The position numbers were made by a program, and so were the translations under genes. From NCBI GenBank assembly GCA_035362835.1, contig DAOSDY010000001.1, positions 682,001 through 746,000 of the forward strand: a stretch of DNA of 64,000 nucleotides, in the 5' to 3' direction. The DNA is from Melioribacteraceae bacterium (lineage in GTDB: Bacteria; Bacteroidota; Ignavibacteria; Ignavibacteriales; Melioribacteraceae). This document shows, one piece after another, positions 1 to 9,274 of the stretch. Position 1 is the stretch's first letter; each line of letters starts with the position of its first letter. The notes below the pieces were generated by a model. It did no database searches. It was not told the origin of the DNA and worked only from the letters and a program-made list of their open reading frames with translations.

Positions 1-1887
1 AGCGAAACCAGATACCGCTCCCTTATCGAAAACTCACCTATAGCAATCGGAATATCACGCAATCTGAAATTTGTATATGTCAACCCCGCTTTTGCAAAAA
101 TGTACGGATACAATAATCCTGAAGAGCTGACTAACCGGCCGCTTTCAGACGCGGTCTCGCAAAAGGATCTTAAAGAATTTATAGACCGGGCAAGTAAAAG
201 AGAAAAAGGATTACCCGTTGAGAATGAATATGAAGCTATCGGGCTCCGGAAAGACGGTTCAGAGTTCTACATTAATGCTGCTGTTACAAGAGTTGAACTG
301 AGCGACGGCCCGGCTACTATCGGATTCTTTACGGATATAACTCAACGCAAATACGCTGAGAATGCGTTGAAAGAGAGCGAAGAAAAATACAGAGAGCTTT
401 TCGATGCAAATCCGCAGCCGATGTGGGTCTACGATCTTCAAACACTCAAGTTCCTTGCTGTAAATGAGTCCGCAATCAATCATTACGGTTATACGAGAGA
501 TGAGTTTTTAAACATGACCATCAAGGAGATCCGTCCAGCTATAGATATTCCGAGATTGCTGGAAAGCATTAATGATTACCAGGGAATTGACCATGCCGGA
601 TTATGGCGCCATTTAAAGAAGGACGGTACTCAAATCGAAGTTGAAATTATCTCACACGCGATCATATTTAATGGAAGAAAAGCCGATCTCGTACTTGCCA
701 CCGATATAACCGAGAAACTTAGAGCTCAGGAGGAAGTCGTTAAATTATCCCGCGCAGTTGAACAGAGTCCCGTGGCTATTGTAATTACAAATACAGAAGG
801 ATTGATAGAATATGTAAATCCGAAGTACGAAGAATTGACCGGTTATAAATTCGAGGAAGTAAAAGATAAGAAAACAAATGTTTTAAGATCCGGGCATACT
901 ACAAAAGAGGAATACAGAAAGTTATGGGAGACAATAGTTTCCGGAAACGAATGGCGGGGTGAATTTCACAACAGGAAGAAGAACGGCGATCTCTTCTGGG
1001 CATCAACTTCGATCTCACCAATCAAAAACGGAGAGGATGAAGTAAAATATTATCTGGCTATCAAAGAAGATGTTACCGAACGGAAAGAATTGATGAATGA
1101 GCTGATACGTGCAAAGGAAAAAGCTGAACGTTCCAATGAATTGAAATCTGAATTTCTTGCCCAGGTATCGCATGAAATCAGGACTCCACTTAACGCAATG
1201 CTCAGTTATTCAAGATTTATTCAGGATGAACTGGAGGAAAACGGAATTACGAGTGAATTGATCGGGGAAAGCGTAGACGGTATACAGATCTCCGGAAAGA
1301 GGATTATTAGAACTATCGACCTAATACTTAATGTATCCGAACTTCAGACGGGTTTGTATGAATACTATCCGAAAGTAGTGAGTCTTAGAGAAGAAATATT
1401 AGGTCCTATAAAAAACGAATTTGCTCTGCTGGCCGAGGAAAAAAGAATCGATTTTAAAATCAATATAGAAACCGAGCATGATTCAGTTATTTGCGACGAA
1501 TATTCGGTAGGACAGATCTTCAACAATCTGATCGATAATGCAATTAAATACACAAATGAAGGATTTGTAAAAGTTAATCTTTACCGAGATTTACAGGATA
1601 AACTTGTTGTGACAGTAGAAGATTCGGGAATCGGTATTTCCGAAGATTACCTGTCAGACCTCTTTACTCCGTTTTCACAAGAGGATCAAGGCTACTCGCG
1701 AAAGTTCGACGGTAACGGATTAGGAATGGCCCTGGTTAAAAAGTACTGCGAGCTGAACGAGATTGGTATCGATGTAGAGAGCTGTAAAGGAACCGGAACC
1801 AAATTCAGACTTACATTCCCTTCTGATAACACATTTAAGGTGAATTACAACTTTATGAATAGTATGGACCGGGAAAATAAATTTTAA
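1..1887 (+). CDS. Multi-PAS sensor histidine kinase, 5' end cut by the window
   Basis: The reading frame is open from base 1, so the gene begins upstream of the window. At least three PAS domains are seen, starting near bases 10, 385 and 750, each with the usual N-P-x-y/F and Y-G-Y or L-T-G-Y signatures. A HisKA domain follows, with the H-box S-H-E-I-R-T-P-L (phosphoacceptor His codon 1171-1173), then an HATPase domain with the N-box N-L-I-D-N-A-I-K-Y, the G1 box D-S-G-I-G-I, F-x-P-F and the G2 box G-N-G-L-G-M. No transmembrane segment or receiver domain is visible in the part present, so it may be a soluble kinase that phosphorylates a response regulator encoded elsewhere. The signal sensed by the PAS domains cannot be told. 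The fold and activity are confident; the full domain count is unknown. Confidence 0.93.
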   Translation, partial: SETRYRSLIENSPIAIGISRNLKFVYVNPAFAKMYGYNNPEELTNRPLSDAVSQKDLKEFIDRASKREKGLPVENEYEAIGLRKDGSEFYINAAVTRVELSDGPATIGFFTDITQRKYAENALKESEEKYRELFDANPQPMWVYDLQTLKFLAVNESAINHYGYTRDEFLNMTIKEIRPAIDIPRLLESINDYQGIDHAGLWRHLKKDGTQIEVEIISHAIIFNGRKADLVLATDITEKLRAQEEVVKLSRAVEQSPVAIVITNTEGLIEYVNPKYEELTGYKFEEVKDKKTNVLRSGHTTKEEYRKLWETIVSGNEWRGEFHNRKKNGDLFWASTSISPIKNGEDEVKYYLAIKEDVTERKELMNELIRAKEKAERSNELKSEFLAQVSHEIRTPLNAMLSYSRFIQDELEENGITSELIGESVDGIQISGKRIIRTIDLILNVSELQTGLYEYYPKVVSLREEILGPIKNEFALLAEEKRIDFKINIETEHDSVICDEYSVGQIFNNLIDNAIKYTNEGFVKVNLYRDLQDKLVVTVEDSGIGISEDYLSDLFTPFSQEDQGYSRKFDGNGLGMALVKKYCELNEIGIDVESCKGTGTKFRLTFPSDNTFKVNYNFMNSMDRENKF

Positions 1888-1905
1888 GCCCTCGTAGCCC
1901 TCTCA

Positions 1906-1953
1906 GAGAGGATCCGCGGCCGCCCCTTTGTAATTGGCTGCGGACTCCTCTCT
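1906..1953 (+). terminator. Hairpin after the histidine kinase
   Basis: Bases 1906-1921 can pair with 1936-1952 (G-A-G-A-G-G-A-T-C-C-G-C-G-G-C-C against the complementary arm, one bulge and one mismatch). The T-run after it is weak (CCTTTATTT). It may end the kinase transcript. Confidence 0.45.
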
Positions 1954-2033
1954 CCTTTATTTGACTTAGCCCGCCGGCTTTTCAATATATCTTCCAAAAA
2001 TTATTATATTCGGTGAGTCAAGAAGGAACAACC

Positions 2034-2702
2034 ATGACCAAACTCAAAACGATTCATTATACTCATCCTCTTACTTTAAAGCCTGCTGAATCGATTGAAA
2101 GATCAAAAAATTTTTTTGATCTAATGAGCAAACGGAGGACAGTAAGAGAATTCTCTTCCAGAAATATTTCCATTGACCTAATAAGGAATTGTATCTCTAC
2201 CGCCGGAACATCTCCCAGCGGAGCTAACCGTCAGCCATGGCATTTTGTTATAGTGTCAGATCCTCGTATCAAGAAAAAGATTCGTGCGGCTGCTGAAGCC
2301 GAGGAAAAGGAATTCTATAACGGTAAAGCCCCTGCCGAATGGCTCGAAGCGATTGCACCGCTAGGCACAGACGAACATAAACCTTTCCTCGAAACCGCAC
2401 CATACCTCATTGTGATCTTCGAAAAAAAATACGATGAGACCGGCGACAACAAAATTGTTAAGAATTATTACACAAAAGAGTCGGTAGGAATAGCAACTGG
2501 AATTCTGATTACAGCTCTTCACAATGCCGGAATTTCTACACTCACTCACACACCTGCTCCGATGAAATTTCTTAATGAGATTCTTGAGCGGCCCGATAAC
2601 GAAAAACCTTTTCTGATATTAGTGGCTGGTTACCCCGAAGAAAACTGTTTAGTTCCTGAGATAAAAAGAAAGAGTCTTGATCAGATTGCCGTGTTCAGAT
2701 AA
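2034..2702 (+). CDS. Nitroreductase-family flavoprotein (iodotyrosine deiodinase-like)
   Basis: A 222-residue FMN enzyme of the nitroreductase fold. The R-R-T-V-R-E-F motif near the N terminus and S-P-S-G-A-N-R-Q-P-W-H-F (about residue 60) match the FMN-binding segments of the iodotyrosine deiodinase/BluB-like branch; bacterial members can reduce halophenols or nitro compounds, but the substrate here is not known. I chose the ATG at 2034 because AAGGAA lies about 7 bases upstream; an in-frame GTG at 2013 has no comparable Shine-Dalgarno. The gene stands alone and runs convergently into the methyltransferase gene. There is no signal peptide, so it should be cytoplasmic. Confidence 0.85.
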   Translation: MTKLKTIHYTHPLTLKPAESIERSKNFFDLMSKRRTVREFSSRNISIDLIRNCISTAGTSPSGANRQPWHFVIVSDPRIKKKIRAAAEAEEKEFYNGKAPAEWLEAIAPLGTDEHKPFLETAPYLIVIFEKKYDETGDNKIVKNYYTKESVGIATGILITALHNAGISTLTHTPAPMKFLNEILERPDNEKPFLILVAGYPEENCLVPEIKRKSLDQIAVFR

Positions 2703-2743
2703 TAACTATTGAGTGATTATTAAATTCAGATTCAATTTTTAAA

Positions 2744-3499
2744 CTATGTCAGTTCAGATAGAAAAACCGCAGCGGAGCTGGCAACATTCAAAGATTCAGC
2801 TCTACCTTTTCTCGGAATGGTTAAAACATGATCGGCAATATTAAGGAGTTCCTGAGAAGGGCCGTGCGCTTCGCTCGAAAAAACAATTACCGAATTTTCA
2901 GGTTTACTGAAACTGTAAAGATTCTCTCCGTTTAAATCTGTAACAAGAACTTTATAATTATTTTTTTTGAGGTGTTCAAGTTCGCCGTAGAAATTATCGA
3001 ATCCAATGACATTCACATGAAATACGGAGCCGGCAGACGATCGGATAACTTTCGGATTAAATGTTTCTGCTGAGTCATTAGACGTAAACAGATAATTGAT
3101 TCCGAACCAGTCGGAGGTTCTTATAATCGTACCCATATTGCCGGGATCGGAGATCGATTCAAGAGCAACGATTATTTTCTCTTTGTTAAGGTTTACCGGT
3201 TTAGGTTTAGGAATAGCGAAAACACCGATAATTCCCTGGGGTGTTTGAGTATCGGAGATTCTTTCGAGTTCGTTATGACTGATCAGTTCGACAGATAGAT
3301 CTTTAAGGAGTTGGTTTTTGAAGAACGACGGATTAGTATCCCGAAATGAACCGGTAGTAAGAATTGCTTCGCAGTTTAATTTTGCGCGGAGAGCTTCGAT
3401 AATAAGCTTATGACCCTCTACCAGGAACTTCTGTTCGAGGAGACGGTACTTTTTCTGGTTCAGATTCGCGAAATATTTAAGCTGATTCTTAGAAAACAT
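2744..3499 (-). CDS. TrmH/SpoU-family RNA 2'-O-methyltransferase
   Basis: A 251-residue protein with an N-terminal substrate-binding domain (the L-V-E-G-H-K segment typical of the 23S rRNA ribose methylases) and a C-terminal SPOUT domain. The three SpoU motifs can be read: N-P-K-V-I-R-S-S-A-G-S (motif 1), S-S-E-A-H-G-P-S (motif 2, usually G-x-E-x-x-G) and I-P-x-x-G-x-x-E-S-L-N-V-A-S-S-A-A (motif 3). It should transfer a methyl group from S-adenosylmethionine to a ribose 2'-OH in rRNA or tRNA; the target nucleotide cannot be deduced. It starts at an ATG and is divergent from the tRNA-Thr gene, sharing a short 110-bp spacer with it. Confidence 0.9.
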   Translation of the reverse strand: MFSKNQLKYFANLNQKKYRLLEQKFLVEGHKLIIEALRAKLNCEAILTTGSFRDTNPSFFKNQLLKDLSVELISHNELERISDTQTPQGIIGVFAIPKPKPVNLNKEKIIVALESISDPGNMGTIIRTSDWFGINYLFTSNDSAETFNPKVIRSSAGSVFHVNVIGFDNFYGELEHLKKNNYKVLVTDLNGENLYSFSKPENSVIVFSSEAHGPSQELLNIADHVLTIPRKGRAESLNVASSAAVFLSELT

Positions 3500-3536
3500 T
3501 TGAATCCGGAAAATTTCCGTAATAAGTTACAAAAGT

Positions 3537-3567
3537 TTGCATCGAATGTTAATTTATTTTAGATTTG
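3537..3567 (+). promoter_or_regulatory. Bacteroidota-type promoter of tRNA-Thr
   Basis: TTG at 3537-3539, a 20-base spacer, then TAGATTTG at 3560-3567: a full match to the TTG-N19-21-TAnnTTTG consensus of the primary sigma factor in Bacteroidota. Transcription would start near 3574, about 38 bases before the tRNA. Confidence 0.75.
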
Positions 3568-3590
3568 TGCCTCAAAATTTGGTTTATTCA

Positions 3591-3605
3591 TCCCGCTATG
3601 CGGGA
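3591..3605 (+). other. Small hairpin in the tRNA 5' leader
   Basis: TCCCGC-TAT-GCGGGA is a perfect 6-bp stem with a 3-base loop, ending six bases before the tRNA. It lies inside the predicted precursor leader and could mark a processing site, but that is only a guess. Confidence 0.5.
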
Positions 3606-3611
3606 GAAGTT

Positions 3612-3684
3612 GCTGGCGTAGCTCAGCTGGTAGAGCAGCTGATTTGTAATCAGCCGGTCGGCGGTTCAAATCCGTCCGCCAGCT
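3612..3684 (+). tRNA. tRNA-Thr (anticodon UGU)
   Basis: A complete 73-base cloverleaf. The acceptor stem GCTGGCG (3612-3618) pairs with CGCCAGC (3677-3683) and the discriminator is T. The anticodon arm GCTGA-TTTGTAA-TCAGC (3638-3654) puts TGT at 3645-3647, reading ACA codons. The T-arm holds GGTTCAAATCC. CCA is not encoded. It is transcribed alone, with its own promoter and terminator. Confidence 0.97.
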
Positions 3685-3691
3685 CAAAAAG

Positions 3692-3721
3692 CCCCGAAAT
3701 CGAAAGAAATCGGGGTTTTTT
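3692..3721 (+). terminator. Intrinsic terminator of tRNA-Thr
   Basis: CCCCGA (3692-3697) pairs with TCGGGG (3710-3715) and is followed at once by a run of six T. It starts eight bases after the tRNA. The 245 bases that follow, up to the hydrolase gene, hold no gene I can support. Confidence 0.85.
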
Positions 3722-3966
3722 ATTTCCTATTCTTGGTGATCTTGCCGAAAATTTGATCTTCATGAAAGACCATTACCCTTATATTACTTTAATAATGGCC
3801 GGTTATTTACAGTTAAAGGAGATTTTCGAAGCAAAAACTATTTTTTCATAACATTACATGCAAAAGACATAGCAGCTTCTAAGCGGATATCAATTGAAAC
3901 CTTGTTATGAAAAAGATAAGTAACTATGAATCCATTCTAATATCAGGAAAACATAGAAATAAATAA

Positions 3967-5142
3967 TCACTTTACCGAAGGGATTATATAATCGGAGACA
4001 ATTGTGAAAGGGGAAATAATCTCAGGGTCGTACCAGTTTCCCGCCGTTGTTACTATAATCATATTTAACGATGGAATAATAAAAATATGCTGCCCGCCCC
4101 AGCCCGCAGCAAAATAAGACGGATATGATTTCGAACCGCTGTAAAAAGTCTTCTGCCACCATTGATACCCATATCCGCCCGCCCAGGTAAATTCATTATT
4201 GTAATTGTTGGGATTGAGGGATGCCGATGTAGATATGCCGCACCATCCGGATGAAATAACATCCTCCCCCTCCCAAATTCCATTATTGAGAAAAAGCTGA
4301 CCGAACTTAGCCATGTCCCTGGGGCGCAGATGAAGATCCCCGGAGCAGAGTATGACATCGCCCCTTACTATCTGCCATTCACATTGTCTGATACCGAGTT
4401 TACCGAAAAGAAATTCAGCAGCAAACTGATCAATCCTCTTATTCACCGCTTTGCTGATTATTCTTCCGAGTATGTTCGTATTGCAGTTATCATAATCAAA
4501 AACGGTTCCGGGTTCGGCGAAGAGCGGTTTGGAAAGAAGAAATCCGATCGGGTCGCTGCTTACAAAAAAACGGGTCATATCATTGCGGGAATCCGTGTAT
4601 GGAAGAGATTCGTCATCGTAAGTTAGTCCCGAGGTCATAGTAAGAAGATGTTTTATTGTCATATTTCCTTTAGATGGGGATTCAGACAGGATAGACGAAT
4701 ACTCGGGAAAGAAATCGAATACCTTCTGATCGACCGATTGAATATAACCGAGGTCCATTGCTATCCCTAACAGCGCCGAAGTAATGCTTTTGGTAGCAGA
4801 ACATAAAACGTGAAGGTCGTTAATACTATATCCGTATTCTCCGGTAAACTGACCAAGATTGAATTTTGCTCCCGGATAATATTTTTCAAAGACGAGTTTC
4901 CCGTGTCTAGCTACAAGAATACTATGAATACGGTGGTTGCTGGTAGTGTTTAAGCGGTTGATTAGTTCTTTGAATTTTGTTTCATTGAGTCCTGCCGAAT
5001 TAAGCGAGGCTACTTCCCAGCCGTCGCCGGTTAATTCCGGCATCAGGATCTGAGTGACCGGTTCATTTTCATCAATGTTTGCCGAATCGCAGGTTATAAT
5101 CAAGAATGAAGTGAGCAATGCAAATATTAAAAGTTTCATCAT
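3967..5142 (-). CDS. Serine hydrolase of the beta-lactamase/PBP fold, probable lipoprotein
   Basis: 391 residues with a hydrophobic N terminus ending I-I-T-C (Cys18), a possible but imperfect lipobox. The class C beta-lactamase-like fold (PF00144) is shown by the S-A-T-K catalytic tetrad at residues 115-118, followed by a hydrophobic helix, and by Y-D-N at 217-219; a Trp/Gly-rich segment G-G-Y-G-Y-Q-W-W comes later. Such proteins are exported esterases, peptidases or amidases, and resistance to antibiotics should not be assumed. Start ATG at 5142 has GAGGAT upstream. It is on the same strand as the polysaccharide locus but 232 bp downstream of it, so it is probably separately expressed. Confidence 0.85.
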   Translation of the reverse strand: MMKLLIFALLTSFLIITCDSANIDENEPVTQILMPELTGDGWEVASLNSAGLNETKFKELINRLNTTSNHRIHSILVARHGKLVFEKYYPGAKFNLGQFTGEYGYSINDLHVLCSATKSITSALLGIAMDLGYIQSVDQKVFDFFPEYSSILSESPSKGNMTIKHLLTMTSGLTYDDESLPYTDSRNDMTRFFVSSDPIGFLLSKPLFAEPGTVFDYDNCNTNILGRIISKAVNKRIDQFAAEFLFGKLGIRQCEWQIVRGDVILCSGDLHLRPRDMAKFGQLFLNNGIWEGEDVISSGWCGISTSASLNPNNYNNEFTWAGGYGYQWWQKTFYSGSKSYPSYFAAGWGGQHIFIIPSLNMIIVTTAGNWYDPEIISPFTIVSDYIIPSVK

Positions 5143-5374
5143 CGATCCTCAGTGATCTAACTTTTAACTATTATTATGCAGATTGAAGACCAAAAAAAAT
5201 AATAGAATCGATTCTCATATACTATGCTAATAAATTAACACCTTTTTAGATTGAGGAAAACTTCAGGTTGTTCAAATGATACAGATGTTATCTCTGCAGC
5301 TTGAGGAATATTAAATTATCCGGTGAAATAAAAATTTTTCTGAATATGATACTGTAAAGTATTTAAGGAATTAT

Positions 5375-7690
5375 TTACTTACGTGGTATTTTCAAAACAT
5401 CGAGCGGTTTTAAGAGAATATTTTTCACACCGGGAATATTCTGCTCGTTAATCATAATGCTGTCATGGTTATTAAGATGAACATTAATATCGTATCCATT
5501 TAGAAGTCTTATTAAAATATTATTTTCCGTCGTTGTAAGGAATATGTTTACCCGCTTATCAAATTTGAATGTATCCTCTTTTATTTTCAGTTCAGTAACT
5601 CCTGTAAGTAGATATTTCCCCTCTGATTTAATGTAATGTTCGGCTCCGGATACTATTGTAAAATCAGTATCAATTATTTTTTCACGGTTATCAGTTTTAA
5701 ACAGGTTCCAGCCGGAAAGAGGAATCTTTTTATCATCTGCATCGATAATCCTTGTTTCGAAATTTTTGAAAGGATATAAGAGCGTTTCAAAAAGATAATT
5801 ATTTTTATTTCGTGCAGTAAGCTGAACAGAGCCCTTCCCACGGATACTGCTTTTAATTAAACGATCCGGCTCTTCATTCAGCTGAACGATATCAAGGCCT
5901 GATCCGTTCTGAAAAGTTGATCTTATATGCTTATTCCCTTTTTCGGAATCATAATGACCCTGCCAGATCTGATAGTAATCATGAGAATCGCTTCCGATGA
6001 ACTGATCACGCACAATCCAGAACCCATCCTTTATAAAAAAGATTTCTCTCAAATATTCAACACCGAGAGAATCATAACCATTATGAGATCCGCAATAATA
6101 GTCGATGTTTTCGTCGCTGTACCACGCAAGTGTTTTAGGCGCGGGAATAAAATTCCATTTGCCGAATCCCGACTGTCCGTCATTCATTTTCCATCCTCTC
6201 GCATGCGGAATCGAATCGACTATCGCGACGTTTTTAACGAATGAATTTTTGAAGAACTCATAATCATTCAGATTATACCGCACCTGATAATTCGGAAGAA
6301 TCTGATTGCCGTAAGCGTAGGCGACCAATCCAAGCATATCACCATGCTGATGATCAGGCTTCTGCTTGGATAATCCGGCACTAATTATCATATGACGGTC
6401 ATCCTCTTCCCACCCGTCGCGCATAACATAATACCCGGTTTTTTCAAGCGCCTCGGATCCGCATTCGGGTTTCCGTCCTTTTGATTTAAGGAATTCCGAT
6501 TGAGTTTTAGAAAAGAACCAGGAGAGTTCAGCACCTGTACTTTCCGAAGCGAAATAGCGGTAGACGGGATCGGTAAAAAGGAGCGCGCCGATCGTCATCG
6601 CATTCCTGATCTCGTTATACTCACCCCACGGCGCATCCGTATCATCCTGAAGTACAGGAAGTATTCTGCCGGGCTGAGCCATTCTGACCAGCGCATCGAA
6701 CATCGAACGAAAACGGGATCTGAATTCCTGCGGCAGCTCAACTTTATTGATCATAGCAAGCTGATAGACGTAGAAATAATTATCGATATCACCCATATGA
6801 TAATGGACCGATCGTTCGAACTGGAATCCGTCGTCGTTTACTTCTCTCTGAAGATGGAGAGTAAGCCCGTCAACAGCCATTTTCCGCCATTGATCCGAAA
6901 CTCGGAATTCCGGAAATAAAACGGAGATTAAAAAGAGGGCGGTCAATCCTTTTGTATGATGATTTCCGTAAGAGAATTTCTTTCCCCGTTTCGCAATTTG
7001 TGCTCCTGTATGAAGAAAGGTACGGATCAATTCCGCCTGGTCATTATGCGAATACTCTTCACTTGCAAGATAGAGAGCGTGGACAAAGAGCCAGTTCTGA
7101 ACTCTGTATCCGGCATGGAATACCTCGTAAACCGCATTCCCTTTATCGTCGTATCTTTTTTTCGTAAAAGCATCGTTCAACGATTTGACCTGGTCTATAA
7201 AGTAGCGGACTCTTCCTGATTTTTCATTTTCGTAAAAGTAGGCAAACGCGGCATTGATTGATTTATGCTGCCGGGCGAGATGCCGCAATTCATACGCGCT
7301 TACATTTTCCCCTTTCAGATTTGTGGAAGGTAATTCCCATTTTGCTGAGGCGGGGAAGAGTGTGCTGTGTTCATCAGCTCTTCGTATATGAGACGATCTT
7401 TCATTCGGATATTTCTTTGAGTATTCTGAAAACCGTTCCCTGAAATTCTTCCAGCTGAAATAATATCTCTCCGAAAATTTCTCCTTGAAATAATCCGCCA
7501 GCAAACGAATCCCATTTTCAAGATTTCCTTTATCTCGCTCCCGGTAAACCTGTTCCAATCCAGGGATACTGGACTTAAGCGAATAGAGAAGATCTCCGTC
7601 GGAAGGAATTATATCCGGATTAATTTTATCTACCTGTGAGAAGGAATAAGAGCTAATTATGAAAAATAGAGCGAAGAGAAATTCTTTCAT
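5375..7690 (-). CDS. Heparinase II/III-family polysaccharide lyase, secreted
   Basis: 771 residues with a signal peptide (cleavage likely after Ser18-Gln19). An all-alpha toroid domain fills roughly residues 30-400 and a beta-sandwich heparinase II/III-like domain the remainder. Likely catalytic residues can be seen: N243-H244-H245 in Y-G-N-H-H, E292 and Y297-H298 in Q-F-E-R-S-V-H-Y-H, and H447/H449 in D-H-Q-H-G-D. This pattern is shared by PL12, PL15, PL17 and PL21, which cleave uronic-acid polymers by beta-elimination; I cannot fix the family. It is the last gene of the uronan locus, 27 bp after the acetylesterase. Without a T9SS domain or lipobox it should act in the periplasm, on oligomers. 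Confidence 0.88.
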   Translation of the reverse strand: MKEFLFALFFIISSYSFSQVDKINPDIIPSDGDLLYSLKSSIPGLEQVYRERDKGNLENGIRLLADYFKEKFSERYYFSWKNFRERFSEYSKKYPNERSSHIRRADEHSTLFPASAKWELPSTNLKGENVSAYELRHLARQHKSINAAFAYFYENEKSGRVRYFIDQVKSLNDAFTKKRYDDKGNAVYEVFHAGYRVQNWLFVHALYLASEEYSHNDQAELIRTFLHTGAQIAKRGKKFSYGNHHTKGLTALFLISVLFPEFRVSDQWRKMAVDGLTLHLQREVNDDGFQFERSVHYHMGDIDNYFYVYQLAMINKVELPQEFRSRFRSMFDALVRMAQPGRILPVLQDDTDAPWGEYNEIRNAMTIGALLFTDPVYRYFASESTGAELSWFFSKTQSEFLKSKGRKPECGSEALEKTGYYVMRDGWEEDDRHMIISAGLSKQKPDHQHGDMLGLVAYAYGNQILPNYQVRYNLNDYEFFKNSFVKNVAIVDSIPHARGWKMNDGQSGFGKWNFIPAPKTLAWYSDENIDYYCGSHNGYDSLGVEYLREIFFIKDGFWIVRDQFIGSDSHDYYQIWQGHYDSEKGNKHIRSTFQNGSGLDIVQLNEEPDRLIKSSIRGKGSVQLTARNKNNYLFETLLYPFKNFETRIIDADDKKIPLSGWNLFKTDNREKIIDTDFTIVSGAEHYIKSEGKYLLTGVTELKIKEDTFKFDKRVNIFLTTTENNILIRLLNGYDINVHLNNHDSIMINEQNIPGVKNILLKPLDVLKIPRK

Positions 7691-7717
7691 TTAATATTTT
7701 CCCTGAATACTTGAAGA

Positions 7718-9259
7718 TTATTTTTCCCGGTTATCCGTTCTGAAGGGAGAAGCCGGAAGTCCGCCTTTGTTATAAAGGTTTCCCGTGGGATTATCACCCC
7801 ATGCATACCTGAGTGCAGAAGGTTTTGTAATCTTATCGGACCATACAATTACTTTATTGTTCTCAATTACAGCTTCGGCATCAACAAACTCCCAATCGTC
7901 GGAAGCTATCCGGAAGCCCTTTAACTTACCGTCACCCATTGCCGTCAATCCTTCGCCGTAATAGAAGTCCAGAATAACTTTATTTTCATCAATACGATGT
8001 GATTTATAAATAGGTCCGGAGAAGACCAGATTTTTCTTGCCATAAGCATTTGCAAGCGCGATCAGTGCAAGTCTGTATCCAACATCAGTTTTGTTCTTCG
8101 GATGAAGATCCATCGGATCTCCAACATCAATGGTTACCGCCATTCCTGTATTAGGAACCGAAAGAGTATGAAGCTGTGCTTCTCTCAGTTCAGGCCAGCC
8201 GCTGCCGGATGGTTCCGGCTCCCTCGCGAAATTAGGAAGCTGTACAAAATAGAACGGGAATTGTCCTACACCCCATACATCCCTCCAGTTTTTAATCATC
8301 GCTGGAAATAGTTTTTTATATTCACCGGGTCTTCCGACATTTGATTCCCCCTGGTACCAGATCACTCCTCTGATACCATATGGAGCCAGAGGATAGATCA
8401 TTCCATTGTAAAGTCCGTAAGGTGTATTCCTGCCGCCCGGAGCAGTGGGAAGTCCGGGTTTTCTAGGGGGCGCAAATCCAAGCGATACCGACTTTGCAGA
8501 ATCCTCTTTCCATTTGAGAAGCAGTTTCTCCTTGTTCAGATTAAAATCATTCAATACAGCAGGATACTCTTCAACAATCTTTTCCCATCTTTGAAACACC
8601 TGTTCAAATTCGGGATCAGATTCAAGAGTTTCTTTAGATATCCATGCTTCTATCGGTGTACCGCCCCAGGAGGAGTGGATCAATCCTATAGTAACATTGA
8701 TCTCATTTATCAGGTTTTTGGCGAAATGATAAGCGACCGCAGAAAAGTTTTTTACATTTTCGGGAGAGCAGGCTTTCCAGACACCTTCACAATTTTCAAG
8801 CGGTATTGGAGAGGATTTATGAGCGACGGTAAACAATCTGATTCTGGTATCGTTAGCATTTTTTATTTCCGCTTCACCGTTCTCCGATTTAATTAACTGA
8901 AACTCCATGTTGCTCTGCCCGGAACAGAGCCAAACTTCACCTACAGAAACATTCGTAAACTTAACCGTATCCTTACCTGATGATACGGTCATTTCATAAT
9001 TTTCTCCGGCACTCATTTCATTTAGAAATAATTTCCATTTGCCGTCAGCATCTGCATATGTCGATTTCAGATTCGAGCCGATCCTCACATCAACTTTTCT
9101 CCCGGCTTCCGCTTTACCCCATACAGGTATTTTCGAATCTCTTTGAAGCACCATATTATCGGAAAACAAGGCGTGAAGACTCAAAACCGTTTGTGCAGAT
9201 ACAACGGTTCCGAGTAAAATCAGAAATATTATAACCGGAAAGAATAATGACCGTTTCAT
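7718..9259 (-). CDS. Sialate O-acetylesterase-like carbohydrate esterase
   Basis: 513 residues with a signal peptide (about residues 1-22). The SASA/SGNH hydrolase fold is shown by the nucleophile block G-Q-S-N-M (Ser116), the oxyanion segment S-S-W-G-G-T at 196-201, Q-G-E-S-N at 303-307, and the Asp384-x-His386 dyad in D-L-H-P. Members remove O-acetyl groups from sugars; many in plant- or algal-polymer loci are not sialidase-related. In this locus it would be expected to strip acetyl groups that block lyases, since some alginates and uronans are O-acetylated. It is 15 bp downstream of the MFS transporter gene and 27 bp upstream of the heparinase-family gene, so it is part of the same transcript. 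Confidence 0.88.
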   Translation of the reverse strand: MKRSLFFPVIIFLILLGTVVSAQTVLSLHALFSDNMVLQRDSKIPVWGKAEAGRKVDVRIGSNLKSTYADADGKWKLFLNEMSAGENYEMTVSSGKDTVKFTNVSVGEVWLCSGQSNMEFQLIKSENGEAEIKNANDTRIRLFTVAHKSSPIPLENCEGVWKACSPENVKNFSAVAYHFAKNLINEINVTIGLIHSSWGGTPIEAWISKETLESDPEFEQVFQRWEKIVEEYPAVLNDFNLNKEKLLLKWKEDSAKSVSLGFAPPRKPGLPTAPGGRNTPYGLYNGMIYPLAPYGIRGVIWYQGESNVGRPGEYKKLFPAMIKNWRDVWGVGQFPFYFVQLPNFAREPEPSGSGWPELREAQLHTLSVPNTGMAVTIDVGDPMDLHPKNKTDVGYRLALIALANAYGKKNLVFSGPIYKSHRIDENKVILDFYYGEGLTAMGDGKLKGFRIASDDWEFVDAEAVIENNKVIVWSDKITKPSALRYAWGDNPTGNLYNKGGLPASPFRTDNREK

Positions 9260-9274
9260 TTTATTTTTCCTTGA

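Noticed and set aside
3537..3851. Open frame of 104 codons across tRNA-Thr
   Set aside because: It runs through the tRNA, its leader and its terminator, and the translation resembles no protein.
4330..4626. 98-codon plus-strand frame inside the serine hydrolase gene
   Set aside because: It is an antisense shadow of a clear coding region, and the translation has no family features.
3967..5142. Serine hydrolase considered as an antibiotic-resistance beta-lactamase
   Set aside because: The S-A-T-K and Y-D-N motifs define a broad esterase/peptidase family, and nothing in the context suggests resistance.
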